Assembly: GCA_945861245.1 (NCBI GenBank)
Contig: CAMAUE010000011.1
Coordinates: 1-62,065, forward strand
Direction of reading: 5' to 3'
Source: Singulisphaera sp. GP187
GTDB taxonomy: Bacteria > Planctomycetota > Planctomycetia > Gemmatales > Gemmataceae
Length of the DNA: 62,065 nt
Part shown: piece after piece, positions 35,164 to 43,908 of the stretch
Layout: every line of letters begins with the position of its first letter
Numbering within the stretch: the stretch's first letter is position 1
Notes under the pieces: model-generated
The model's database searches: none
What the model saw: only the letters and a program-made list of their open reading frames with translations
Told to the model about the DNA's origin: nothing
Program-made: the position numbers and the translations under genes

Positions 35164-36642
35164 ATGCTAAACCTACTCGGTTCGCCGCGGCGATTGTGCG
35201 ATGGCCTGTCGCGCCGTGAGTTTCTCTCGTTGGGCAGCCTCGGGGCGTTTGGCTTCGGGCTGGCCGATCATCTCGCGCTTGGCGCAGAGCGCTCGTCGGC
35301 CGCGTCGCGTTTCGGCCAGGCGAAGGCGTGCATCCTCATTTTTCTCTATGGCTCGCCGCCGCAACACGAGACGTTTGACCCGAAGCCCGACGCCATCGCC
35401 GAGATTCGCGGCGAGATCGGCTCGATCGAATCGGCGGTTCCGGGCCTGCGCGTTTGCGAATTGTTGCCACGCACCGCCCAGATCATGGATCAGGTGACCG
35501 TCGTGCGTTCGATGACGCATCGCTACGCGGAACACGGCGTCGCCTATGCCGTCAGCGGGATTCCGACGTACACGCCGGAACTCGAAAACCGCCCGCGTGA
35601 CAGCCGGCATTGGCCCTACATCGGCTCGGTCGTGGACTATCTGGGACGTCGGCCAGCCGAGAATTCGATGCCGCGCAATATCGCCCTGCCGTGGATGCTG
35701 AATTCGAAGACCGAACTGCTCGTCAACGCCGGGCCGTTCGCCGCGTTCCTCGGCCAGGCCCACGACCCGCTCTGGACCGACTTCACGGGCCCAGGCACAC
35801 GCACCGTGCCGCGCTACACCGACGGCCAAACGCGCGACTTCCACGATCCGTTCGGCGGGACGTTGCCCGATGGCCGATTCATCCTCTCCACCGAAAGCCG
35901 CCTGCGCGACGACGTGCCGATCGAACGCCTCAATGTTCGCCAATCGCTCTTGAACCAATTCGAGCAAGCTCAGCGAAATCTGGATTCAACCGGCCACATC
36001 TACGACCATCACCGCCAACGTGCTTACAGCCTGCTCACGTCGAACGCCGTGCATCACGCCCTCGACATCGCCCGCGAACCGATGGCCATGCGCGAACGCT
36101 ACGGCATGACGCTGTTCGGCCAATCGTGCCTCGCCGCCCGGCGGCTGGTCGAAGCCGGCACGAAGTTCGTCTCCGTCTTCTGGGACGGCTACGGTCAATT
36201 CGGCAACTGTGCCTGGGACACTCACAACAACCATTACCCTCGCCTCAAGGAATATCTCCTCCCCGGCTTCGATCTCGCCTACCCAACGCTGATCGACGAC
36301 CTGCGCCAGCGCGGCCTGCTCGACGACACGCTCGTCTTCTGCATCAGCGAACATGGCCGCACGCCGCGGATCGATTCGCGCCCGCGCGGCGCCGGCCGGC
36401 ATCACTGGTCGCGCGTCTATTCCAGCGTCCTCGCCGGCGGCGGCATCGCCAAAGGCCGAGTCGTCGGCAGCTCCGACAACATCGGCGGCGATGTCCGCGA
36501 CACGCCCGTCTCGCCCAAAGACATCCTCGCCACCGCTTTCCACCTGCTCGGCATCGACCCGCACACGCACGTTCCCGATGCCTTGGGCCGGCCGTATCCG
36601 ATCGCGGGTGATGGTGAGTTACGGCGTGAGGTGCTGGGGTAG
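35164..36642 (+). CDS. DUF1501 protein with Tat signal (second copy)
   Basis: 492 residues, ATG with GGAGG 4 bases upstream. Tat signal SRREFLSLGSLGAFGFG; then ILIFLYGSPPQHETFDPKPD, FVSVFWDGYGQFGNCAWDTH, CISEHGRTPRIDSRPRGAGR and GGIAKGRVVGSSDNIGG. It has the same family plan as the first copy but is divergent in detail, notably a longer central segment (TDGQTRDFHDPFGGTLPDG). Exported folded; likely a periplasmic phosphohydrolase-fold enzyme or binding protein of unknown substrate. Precedes the DUF1549 gene on the same strand, a common planctomycete pairing. Confidence 0.87.
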   Translation: MLNLLGSPRRLCDGLSRREFLSLGSLGAFGFGLADHLALGAERSSAASRFGQAKACILIFLYGSPPQHETFDPKPDAIAEIRGEIGSIESAVPGLRVCELLPRTAQIMDQVTVVRSMTHRYAEHGVAYAVSGIPTYTPELENRPRDSRHWPYIGSVVDYLGRRPAENSMPRNIALPWMLNSKTELLVNAGPFAAFLGQAHDPLWTDFTGPGTRTVPRYTDGQTRDFHDPFGGTLPDGRFILSTESRLRDDVPIERLNVRQSLLNQFEQAQRNLDSTGHIYDHHRQRAYSLLTSNAVHHALDIAREPMAMRERYGMTLFGQSCLAARRLVEAGTKFVSVFWDGYGQFGNCAWDTHNNHYPRLKEYLLPGFDLAYPTLIDDLRQRGLLDDTLVFCISEHGRTPRIDSRPRGAGRHHWSRVYSSVLAGGGIAKGRVVGSSDNIGGDVRDTPVSPKDILATAFHLLGIDPHTHVPDALGRPYPIAGDGELRREVLG

Positions 36643-36961
36643 GTGTGATATCGTTGCATTCTTTCTATACGCAGACAAAAATATTGCATTCAGACGCCAC
36701 CCCTCCCTCACCCGGCTTCGTGGTCAACATCCCCTACAGCCGCATAAAGAACTGGGGGAATAGTGCAAAATCGCTTGGCCACCGGCGGTTGGCCAAGCGC
36801 TCGTTGGCTAGGCTCTCGAGCGATAGGGCGCATTCCTGTCGTTGGTGCGGGCGGTTCACGTAAAATAATCCACAGTTGTCGGTGGCGATAATCATGAAGC
36901 GCGGATAGAATTCTCTCATGGCCACGAGTGTCGCTTAGTCCTACCTTCGCCGAGAAATCCC
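36643..36961. other. 319-base gap with a small hairpin
   Basis: No gene is seen here. The only structure is a perfect 10-base stem, CGCTTGGCCA at 36772-36781 and TGGCCAAGCG at 36790-36799, around CCGGCGGT. It could end the DUF1501 transcript but lacks a U-run. I see no promoter with a good -35 before 36962. Confidence 0.5.
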
Positions 36962-39520
36962 ATGACGCTTTTTGCAAATCGCGTTGGCTCGATCCGATGG
37001 ATGTTGCTGTTGATTGGCAGCAGCACGATCACCGTAGTGCACGCCGACGAAACGCCGCGCTATAGTCGAGAGGTGTCGGCGGTGTTTAGCAAGCTGGGCT
37101 GCAACAGCGGCGGTTGCCACGGCGCGGTCAACGGGCAGAACGGCTTTCGCTTGACGCTGTTCGGTGCGGACCCCGCTCTCGATCATACTCGCATGCTTCG
37201 CGACATCGGCGGTCGGCGGCTTAACCTCAACGATCCGGCCAACAGCCTGTTGCTGCTGAAGGCGACCGGCGAAATCGCTCACGCGGGAGGCCGACGCATG
37301 GAGGTCGGCAGCCCGGATTACGAACTGCTGCGTCGCTGGATCGCCGCCGGTTCCCCACTCGATGCAGTCGATCCCTCACGCCTGAAGAAGCTCACGATAA
37401 CTCCTGGCGAGCAAACTACCAAACCCGGTGGTACGTATCGCCTCAAAGTGACGGCGGCATTCGCCGATGGCAGCGTTGAGGACGTGACGCGGCTCTGCGC
37501 CTTCGAGTCAATGGATCGCGCCGTCGCCACCGTCGATCGTGACGGACAGGTCGTTGTCAAATCAGCCGGCGATGCGGCGCTGCTCGTGCGGTTTCGTTCC
37601 GAATCAGCCATTTCGCTTGTACTGGCGCCGCGCGATGGCGCGATGGCCGTGCTGAATGTCAAACCGCACAACTTTATCGATCAGCACATTCTCGCAAAGC
37701 TGAAACGATTGAACATACCGCATGCGGACCTGGCAGACGACGTGACGTTCCTTCGCCGGGTTTCGCTCGACGTGACGGGTGAACTTCCCACGCCCGATGA
37801 TGTTCGCAAGTTTCTCGACGACAAGCAGGCCGACAAGCGCTCACGGAAAATTGACGAGCTCCTCAAACGGCCCGGCCACGCGGCGGTGTGGACGTTGAAG
37901 TTTTGCGACATCCTCAACGGCAACGACTACGGCGTCTACGCCGACGGCATGAGCATGGAGCAAGACGCACCGCGCTTTCAACAATGGATCCGCGCTCGCC
38001 TGGAGGAGAATACGCCGTACGATCAACTCGTCGAACGCATCCTGACGGCGACGAGCCGCGAGGGCCGACCGCTTGAAACGTGGGGCAAGGAAGTCGTCGC
38101 CGTGAGCGAAGGCTACACGACGCCGCGGACCGATATTGAGCTTTACAGCAAACGCCAAACGCTCGACCTCTACTGGCAACGCCGCGCGTCTGCGGGCGTG
38201 TCGGGTACGCTGCAAGTCGCGCACGCTTTCCTCGGCCTTCGGCTCGAATGCGCACAATGCCATCGCCATCCGCACGATGTTTGGCAGCAGGACGATTTGC
38301 TCAGCTTCGCCAACTTCTTCATGAACGTGCGCCAGCCGGGCTTCCAGGGAGGCAACGAGAAACAATTTCCCGAGGCCGCAGCCTACGTCAAAAACATGAA
38401 CGCGGAATCCAAGAAGCTCGCCGATCAAGCCAAGCAGATGCGCGATACCGTCGGCAAGAAACTCGATGCCGAGTCGAAGGGCACAAAGAGCACGGCGGCC
38501 CAAGAAGCGCTGAAGAAATTCCAGCAAGAGGTCGGCACCCTCGAACGGCGTGCGAAGGCGCTGCCCGAGATAGGCCGACGCATCATGCACGCGGAGGTAC
38601 AGCATCTGCCCGCAGCCGCCGATCGCATCGCCAAGGTCACCAGCCCGCTGGGCACGCAAGAGTCGCGCGTTTATCGCCTGCTCGGCGACACGAAAAATCT
38701 CGACATCGCCAAAGATCAAGACCCGCGTGGCCTGGTCGTCGCCTGGATGCGTCGGGCCGACAATCCGTTCTTCGCGAAGTCGATCGTCAATCGCGTTTGG
38801 GCGCATTACATGGGTCGCGGCATTATTGATCCGCCCGATCACCTGTCGCCGCTGAATCCGCCGAGCCATCCGGAACTGCTCGACGAACTGTGCCAGGGCT
38901 TCATCAAGAACAAGTACGACCTGCGCTGGCTGCACCGCACGATCCTGGCGAGCCGCACGTATCAGCAATCGAGCGACGCGGTGGCCGAGAACCGCACCGA
39001 TCGCTCGAATTACGCCTACTTCTATTTCCGCCGCCTGCCGGCCGAGGTGCTCGTCGACGCTCTGAATCAGGCGACGGGTGTGAGTGAAGACATGGAGATG
39101 AAGTTCTATCACTGGAAGGCGGAGTGGAAGACCGTGGAGATTCCGTATCCGCCCAAGAATGCGTTCGTCACGTTCATGCTGGAGCAGTTCGGCCGTCCGC
39201 AGCGTAACAGCGGCGTGCAATGCGACTGCGAGCGCGACTCGAACGCATCGGTGCTGCAAGTGCTAAGCATCGCCAACCATCCGCGCGTGCGGCAAAAAAT
39301 TGCCGACGACAAGGGCAACGTCGCTCGCATTCTGACATCGCACACCGACGACGCGAAACGCATCGACGAGGTTTACCTCGTGACGCTGAGCCGTATGCCG
39401 AGTGACGCCGAACGCAAGGCGTGCATGACCTACCTACGCGAATCACCCACCCCCGCCGAGGGCTTGCGCGGCGTGATGTGGAGCCTGCTGAACACTCGCG
39501 AGTTTTTGTTGCAGCATTGA
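36962..39520 (+). CDS. DUF1549/DUF1553 cytochrome-type secreted protein
   Basis: 852 residues with a signal peptide (MLLLIGSSTITVVHAD). A planctomycete-cytochrome region near residue 47 has CNSGGCHG, a CX4CH spacing instead of CX2CH. An Ig-like (Big_2) domain follows at about 145-220 (LTITPGEQTTKPGGTYRLKV). Next is DUF1549 with CAQCHRHPHDVWQQDDL, a standard CXXCH, in a charged helical context, then C-terminal DUF1553 (RVWAHYMGRGIIDPPDHLSP and LAEVL-type segments). These proteins are usually encoded next to DUF1501 genes, as here. A periplasmic heme-linked role in polysaccharide or electron metabolism has been suggested for the pair but is unproven. Confidence 0.88.
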   Translation: MTLFANRVGSIRWMLLLIGSSTITVVHADETPRYSREVSAVFSKLGCNSGGCHGAVNGQNGFRLTLFGADPALDHTRMLRDIGGRRLNLNDPANSLLLLKATGEIAHAGGRRMEVGSPDYELLRRWIAAGSPLDAVDPSRLKKLTITPGEQTTKPGGTYRLKVTAAFADGSVEDVTRLCAFESMDRAVATVDRDGQVVVKSAGDAALLVRFRSESAISLVLAPRDGAMAVLNVKPHNFIDQHILAKLKRLNIPHADLADDVTFLRRVSLDVTGELPTPDDVRKFLDDKQADKRSRKIDELLKRPGHAAVWTLKFCDILNGNDYGVYADGMSMEQDAPRFQQWIRARLEENTPYDQLVERILTATSREGRPLETWGKEVVAVSEGYTTPRTDIELYSKRQTLDLYWQRRASAGVSGTLQVAHAFLGLRLECAQCHRHPHDVWQQDDLLSFANFFMNVRQPGFQGGNEKQFPEAAAYVKNMNAESKKLADQAKQMRDTVGKKLDAESKGTKSTAAQEALKKFQQEVGTLERRAKALPEIGRRIMHAEVQHLPAAADRIAKVTSPLGTQESRVYRLLGDTKNLDIAKDQDPRGLVVAWMRRADNPFFAKSIVNRVWAHYMGRGIIDPPDHLSPLNPPSHPELLDELCQGFIKNKYDLRWLHRTILASRTYQQSSDAVAENRTDRSNYAYFYFRRLPAEVLVDALNQATGVSEDMEMKFYHWKAEWKTVEIPYPPKNAFVTFMLEQFGRPQRNSGVQCDCERDSNASVLQVLSIANHPRVRQKIADDKGNVARILTSHTDDAKRIDEVYLVTLSRMPSDAERKACMTYLRESPTPAEGLRGVMWSLLNTREFLLQH

Positions 39521-39576
39521 GAACCCGTCTCGCCGTAGACGCTTTATTCATTAACTGAAAATCGATGAGATTGAAC

Positions 39577-40449
39577 ATGCAGATTATTCGTTGTCCGCAT
39601 TGCGACCTTCCGGCGACTGAAGCGGAGTTAGTCGGTGGAAATTGTCCGGCCTGTGGAGTAGCGGTGCCACGCCCCGCGCCGGCGCCGGCAATCAAGAAAG
39701 CCGTGCCACCAGTTTCGACTGGTCCGATCGGCTGGCTCGTCCTGGCCTTGGCCGCGTTGCTTGTCGGCGGGGCGGGCGGATACGCGATCGGTGTTGTTGA
39801 CGTTGATACGCCGATCAGCGAAGATGTCGCATCGGAATCGACCGCCGAACGACCGGGCGATGCCGAACTATTGGCAGCGCTGGAATCGATAAACGCCAAG
39901 CTCAGGAAGGAGCTGGATGGGCAAAAAAAGCAGACCGCTGCCGCGCTTGCACTTGTCGAGGCCGCGCCGACGGAAGAGCGAGTAAAAGAACTGGAGTCGC
40001 TAACAGCCGCGCTCGGACAGGATGTGGATCGAGAAAAGAAACTCGCCGCCGCCGCGGTAACCCGCGTGGAAACCGCCGAGCGCGAGGCCATTGCAGCGAA
40101 GGCTCAACTCGAGGCCTCGCCGTTGCAACGCATCAAGGAACTCGATTTAATTTCCAAGAAATTACAGAAGGACATTGATAACCGAGTTAAACAAATCAAG
40201 GAAGCGAATGTCCGGGAAGAGGCTGCACGCAAAAACACCGAGGTAATCCGCGGACAACTCCAGAAAACCATCGAGCAGGTTCGGCAAGAGGGGCAACGAG
40301 CCATTGAGAAGCTTCGCCAAGAAGATCAGCGGGCGATTGAAATGGTCCGCGTGCAACTCCGGAAGCAAGAGCAGTTGACGCGATCCGCGCTTGCTGATGC
40401 TCAGCGCCAAAAGTTGGCCGCGGATGAAGCGAAGAAGAAACAGAAGTAA
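39577..40449 (+). CDS. Zinc-ribbon, membrane helix and coiled-coil protein
   Basis: 290 residues from the ATG at 39577; an ATG 4 codons upstream is also possible and neither has a strong ribosome site. A zinc ribbon (CPHCDLPATEAELVGGNCPA, four cysteines) is followed by a proline/alanine linker and one membrane helix (IGWLVLALAALLVGGAGGYA). The last 190 residues are continuous charged helix, predicting a long coiled coil (EQVRQEGQRAIEKLRQEDQR). Topology is probably ribbon inside, coiled coil outside. I know no function; the layout suggests an envelope scaffold or sensor. Confidence 0.68.
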   Translation: MQIIRCPHCDLPATEAELVGGNCPACGVAVPRPAPAPAIKKAVPPVSTGPIGWLVLALAALLVGGAGGYAIGVVDVDTPISEDVASESTAERPGDAELLAALESINAKLRKELDGQKKQTAAALALVEAAPTEERVKELESLTAALGQDVDREKKLAAAAVTRVETAEREAIAAKAQLEASPLQRIKELDLISKKLQKDIDNRVKQIKEANVREEAARKNTEVIRGQLQKTIEQVRQEGQRAIEKLRQEDQRAIEMVRVQLRKQEQLTRSALADAQRQKLAADEAKKKQK

Positions 40450-40504
40450 TCCAGATCACCACGGACCTTCGCCTCATAACGAAGCTCAGTGGTGACAGGC
40501 CGAT

Positions 40505-40770
40505 CAAACAATCGCCTCGCGGATGATCGGGGCCCTCGTTGATGAGGCGGGGGCCGATAGTTGAGCGTGTTGACGACTGTGTGTAGGTCGATGCCGAGCA
40601 GGTGATACAGCGTCGCCTCGAAGCTTTCGACCTTGTAAAAATTGTCGGTAACCTGGTCGCTATTGCGGTCGGTAGCGCCGACGACGCAGCCGCGCCGGAA
40701 CCCGCAGCCTGCTGCAAGCACAAACTGTGCGTAATCCCAGTGATCGCGGCCAGCGCCGGCGGTGCCCATC
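40505..40770 (-). pseudogene. Duplicated 3' end of a DUF1501 gene
   Basis: This stretch is a diverged direct duplicate of 41400-41664, the last 88 or so codons of the DUF1501 gene at 41400. Shared protein segments include AGAGRDHWDYAQFVLAAG, FRRGCVVGATDR and VTDNFYKVESF. Near its end two 2-base deletions relative to the intact copy destroy the frame (RPPPHQRGP in place of RPIRLINED). The upstream breakpoint is 16 bases after the stop of the nucleotidyltransferase gene. It is a remnant, not a gene. Confidence 0.82.
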
Positions 40771-40786
40771 TCTTCGTCAAATCCGG

Positions 40787-41377
40787 TCACCCATTCGGAT
40801 CGTCCAGCAGCACCTGCAATCGATCACCCAGCGGCGGCGGGAAACGGGCGGGCCAGGTCGCGTCGATCAGGCCCACGCCGATCAGGTCCAGCAGGTGAAC
40901 CTGGTCCTTGCGGCGATAGGAAATCAATTTCATGCGAACCAGTGCCGGCAGCGATGTTACCTGGAACTCGGCTGCACGCTCAGATTCATGCAAATCCGGA
41001 AATCTATGCTCGATTTCGGGCCGCACCTTCTCGCCAGCGTAAAGGATGTGAACGGCTTCACTCGGTCGCCCCTGCGGTCCGTCGATAAACATGTCCACGT
41101 CGAGAAGGTGATGGTAGACAAAGTCCGCGGATTCCAGGGCGGCGCGAACAAATTCCAAATCGGCGCGGCGGATCAACAGATCGACATCGCGTGTATTCCG
41201 CACTGCACCTTCATCAACCCTTGCTATCCATTCGGCAACCGCATTGCCGCCGACGACAGCGTATAGAACCATCGCGTCATCGAGCGCTTTGGTGGCTCTG
41301 CGTAACCGCTCCTTGACTTTTTCCGCTGCCATGAGCGCCCGCTCCCATCCGATCGGTGCGATTATGACATCTTGCAT
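40787..41377 (-). CDS. Nucleotidyltransferase-fold protein
   Basis: 196 residues. The ATG at 41377 has GAGGAG upstream and lies 22 bases past the stop of the DUF1501 gene. AVVGGNAVAEW (GG at 43-44) and NTRDVDLLI (D64, D66) are the GG...DxD signature of the polymerase-beta nucleotidyltransferase fold, as in AbiEii/MNT-type proteins. The C-terminal part (ALVRMKLISYRRKDQVHLLD) is also typical of that group. It may transfer a nucleotide to a protein, RNA or small molecule, or be part of a toxin-antitoxin pair; no partner gene is seen. It is enclosed by two copies of the DUF1501 3' end. Confidence 0.75.
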   Translation of the reverse strand: MQDVIIAPIGWERALMAAEKVKERLRRATKALDDAMVLYAVVGGNAVAEWIARVDEGAVRNTRDVDLLIRRADLEFVRAALESADFVYHHLLDVDMFIDGPQGRPSEAVHILYAGEKVRPEIEHRFPDLHESERAAEFQVTSLPALVRMKLISYRRKDQVHLLDLIGVGLIDATWPARFPPPLGDRLQVLLDDPNG

Positions 41378-41399
41378 GTTTCTCGCTCCTCGCCGTGAA

Positions 41400-42755
41400 T
41401 CACCCAATCGCCTCGCGGATGATCGGGGCATCCTCGTTAATGAGGCGGATGGGCCGATTGTTGAGCGTGTTGACGACGGTATGTGGGTTGATGCCGAGCA
41501 GGTGATACAGCGTCGCCCCGAAGCTTTCGACTTTGTAGAAGTTGTCGGTGACGTGTTCGCCCTTGCGATCCGTCGCGCCGACGACGCAGCCGCGCCGGAA
41601 CCCGCCGCCTGCTGCTAGCACAAACTGTGCGTAATCCCAATGATCGCGGCCAGCGCCGGCGGTGGTGCCACATCGCGGCGTTCGACCCATTTCGCCTAGC
41701 GCGAGCACGATCGTGTTCTCGAGTAGGCCACGCTGATCGAGATCGTCGAGCAGGGCAGACATCGCGACATCGAACATCGGAATCTGTTGTCGGCCCGCGA
41801 CGAAGTTTTCACCATGCCAATCCCAGTAGCCGAAGCTGAAGTGCACGTTCGGCACGCCCGCCTCAATCAATCGGCGTGCCATCAGGAAATGCCGCACGTT
41901 GCCCGATGGATAGCGAGTGCGCATCATCTCGCCGCCGGTGTAGCGGTCGATGACGTGGCGTGGCTCCTTCGAGAGATCGAGCGCTTCACGCAGTTTTGGC
42001 GAGCGCAATAAGTCGAACGCCGTCTGCTGATTGCGATCGAGCCCGGCAATGACCGGATCGAGCGCGTCTTGTCGGCGCAAGCGATTGTCAACGGCGCGGA
42101 GCAGGTCGGCGTCACGCTGGAACGTCGGCAGTTCGATTTGCGGCGTCAGCATGCGGGCTACGTCATTGCGTGCTTCGAGCGGATCGAAGATGAACGGATT
42201 GTACGCCGGGCCAAGGAAGCTCGGCGCGATCGCGTTGCCAATGTGATGGTCGATCTTGCCCAGCACCGTGAACGTCGGCAGATCGTCCGGCCCCGGTTGC
42301 AGACGCGAGACGACGCTGCCGTACATCGGGTACTGCGGAGTTCCGCTGGGGAGTCGTGGGTTGCCGGTGAGCCAATACATCGGCGCCCGCGAGTGATCGC
42401 CGGGGCGGTTCATCGTCGTGACGGAGCGGATGATCGTGTATTTGTTCGCTTGCTGAGCGAGGCGTGGCATCAGATCGCACACGTCGAGGCCTGGCAGGTT
42501 CGAGCGGATCGGCCGAAATTCGCCGCGATAGTCCGCCCCTGAATCGGGCTTCATGTCGAACATGTCCGTATGCGGCGGCCCGCCGGCCAACCAGACGCAG
42601 ATCATCTGCTTCGGAGTGGGCCGAGCGACACGCGGCGAGGACCGCGCTTGCGATGCGACAAAGTCCAGCAGGTTGACGCCGCACAGCGTGGCCCCGCCGA
42701 TGCGGAGAAAGTCGCGGCGATTGACTTGGCGGAACGAATCACAGCCCGTGTTCAT
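41400..42755 (-). CDS. DUF1501 protein with Tat signal (third copy)
   Basis: 451 residues. The ATG at 42755 has AAGGGGG upstream. Tat signal NRRDFLRIGGATLCGVNLLD, then CVWLAGGPPHTDMFDMKPDS, RHFLMARRLIEAGVPNVHFS, LALGEMGRTPRCGTTAGAGR and GGFRRGCVVGATDRKGEH. Family and likely location are as for the other two copies. The short C-terminus (NEDAPIIREAIG) is intact here and broken in the duplicate at 40505. It is transcribed divergently from the sigma factor gene and is followed by the nucleotidyltransferase, probably on one transcript. Confidence 0.87.
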   Translation of the reverse strand: MNTGCDSFRQVNRRDFLRIGGATLCGVNLLDFVASQARSSPRVARPTPKQMICVWLAGGPPHTDMFDMKPDSGADYRGEFRPIRSNLPGLDVCDLMPRLAQQANKYTIIRSVTTMNRPGDHSRAPMYWLTGNPRLPSGTPQYPMYGSVVSRLQPGPDDLPTFTVLGKIDHHIGNAIAPSFLGPAYNPFIFDPLEARNDVARMLTPQIELPTFQRDADLLRAVDNRLRRQDALDPVIAGLDRNQQTAFDLLRSPKLREALDLSKEPRHVIDRYTGGEMMRTRYPSGNVRHFLMARRLIEAGVPNVHFSFGYWDWHGENFVAGRQQIPMFDVAMSALLDDLDQRGLLENTIVLALGEMGRTPRCGTTAGAGRDHWDYAQFVLAAGGGFRRGCVVGATDRKGEHVTDNFYKVESFGATLYHLLGINPHTVVNTLNNRPIRLINEDAPIIREAIG

Positions 42756-42924
42756 GAAAGCCCCCTTTTGAACAACGTATGCACATGCCAATATCTATCA
42801 GCCTATTTTCCCAGATTACTCGCACGAAGCAAGAGGAAATTTGTGGAAAACCCAAACGGCATGATGGTCGATCGCAATTCGAGTGGGATATAGTGTAGGT
42901 ACGTGTAGCCATCCAGAAGCTTCG

Positions 42925-43524
42925 ATGAAGCGAATGCCAATGTCTGATCCCAACAGCCAGATTTCGCTGATGCCCCAGTTGCTGCCGCTCGCCGTCGCGG
43001 GGGATAACGCCGCGCTCGACGCTCTTTTGCACAACTACCGCGATCGGCTCACGTTTCTGACTCGCCGCATGCTCGGCGATTTTCAGCGTGTGCGTCGTTG
43101 GGCGGAGACCGATGACGTTCTGCAAAACGCTCTGGTTCGGCTCGTCAGCGCGATCAAGTCCGTCAAGCCGCAGACGTCGCGCGACTTCTTCGCGCTGGCA
43201 ACATTGCAAATTCGCCGCGAGTTGATCGACCTGGCCCGGCACTATTACGGCGCCGAGGGCATCGGCGCCAATCACGACAGCCACGGCCGCGACGACTTGG
43301 ATCAACCCGAGTCCCGCGACGAGCTGAATTCGCTCGCCCAATGGACCGAACTGCACGAGCAGATCGGCCTGCTGCCGGAAGAGGAGCGCGACATCGTCGG
43401 CCTGCTCTTTTACCAGGGCTTGTCGCAAGCCGACGCCGCCGAGGTGCTGCAAATATCGCTACGGACCGTGCAACGCCGCTGGCATGATGCGCTGTGCAAG
43501 CTGCATCGGGTGTGGAAGAGGTGA
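42925..43524 (+). CDS. ECF-type RNA polymerase sigma factor
   Basis: 199 residues from an ATG at 42925; ATGs 3 and 5 codons later are alternatives and no ribosome site is decisive. Region 2 is in LLHNYRDRLTFLTRRMLGDF with WAETDDVLQNALVRL, and region 4 in LPEEERDIVGLLFYQGLSQA with ISLRTVQRRWHDAL, the helix-turn-helix for the -35. No anti-sigma gene is adjacent. A Ser/Thr kinase follows 385 bases downstream, an arrangement seen for several planctomycete ECF groups, where the kinase is thought to control the sigma factor. Target promoters are unknown. Confidence 0.87.
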   Translation: MKRMPMSDPNSQISLMPQLLPLAVAGDNAALDALLHNYRDRLTFLTRRMLGDFQRVRRWAETDDVLQNALVRLVSAIKSVKPQTSRDFFALATLQIRRELIDLARHYYGAEGIGANHDSHGRDDLDQPESRDELNSLAQWTELHEQIGLLPEEERDIVGLLFYQGLSQADAAEVLQISLRTVQRRWHDALCKLHRVWKR

Positions 43525-43544
43525 GGGAGGGGGTTCAAACGCTT

Positions 43545-43626
43545 TTCCGAGCCGCGACCGTCAGGGAGTGGCCGACTGATGCCGTGCGCACATTGTCGGC
43601 CGCTCTCTGACGGTCGCGGCTCGGAA
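43545..43626. repeat. Class E palindrome
   Basis: 31-base arms, TTCCGAGCCGCGACCGTCAG with GGAGTGGCCGA and the opposing copy with two mismatches, 20-base loop, between sigma factor and kinase. Second copy of the 34971 family. Confidence 0.9.
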
Positions 43627-43908
43627 CCGTTTTGATCGGTACGGCAAATCGAGTCAGCCTTGGATATGCGGCGCCTCCCCATTTTTCATTTGGACTTCGC
43701 CAACACTTCCCGTTCTTTCAGAAACCCACATGGGTAGTGGCATCCGACGCCTAAGAAAGTGATATCGTGCTTTCCCCATTGCCGCCGCTCTGAATTCACG
43801 CGATAATTCACACAACGCAATGATCTGCGCCTGGCGACCGGTTTGCCGTTTCTTGACGGGACGGCGATTTCGCCGCCCTCGTCAACGTCCTTGAAGGCCA
43901 CACTGTCG
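43627..43908. other. Rest of the gap between sigma factor and kinase
   Basis: No gene is accepted here; with the class E palindrome it makes a 384-base gap. A minus-strand frame at 43686-43916 has no ribosome site and overlaps the kinase start. AAGG at 43892-43895 is the possible ribosome site for the kinase. No clear -35/-10 pair is visible. Confidence 0.45.
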
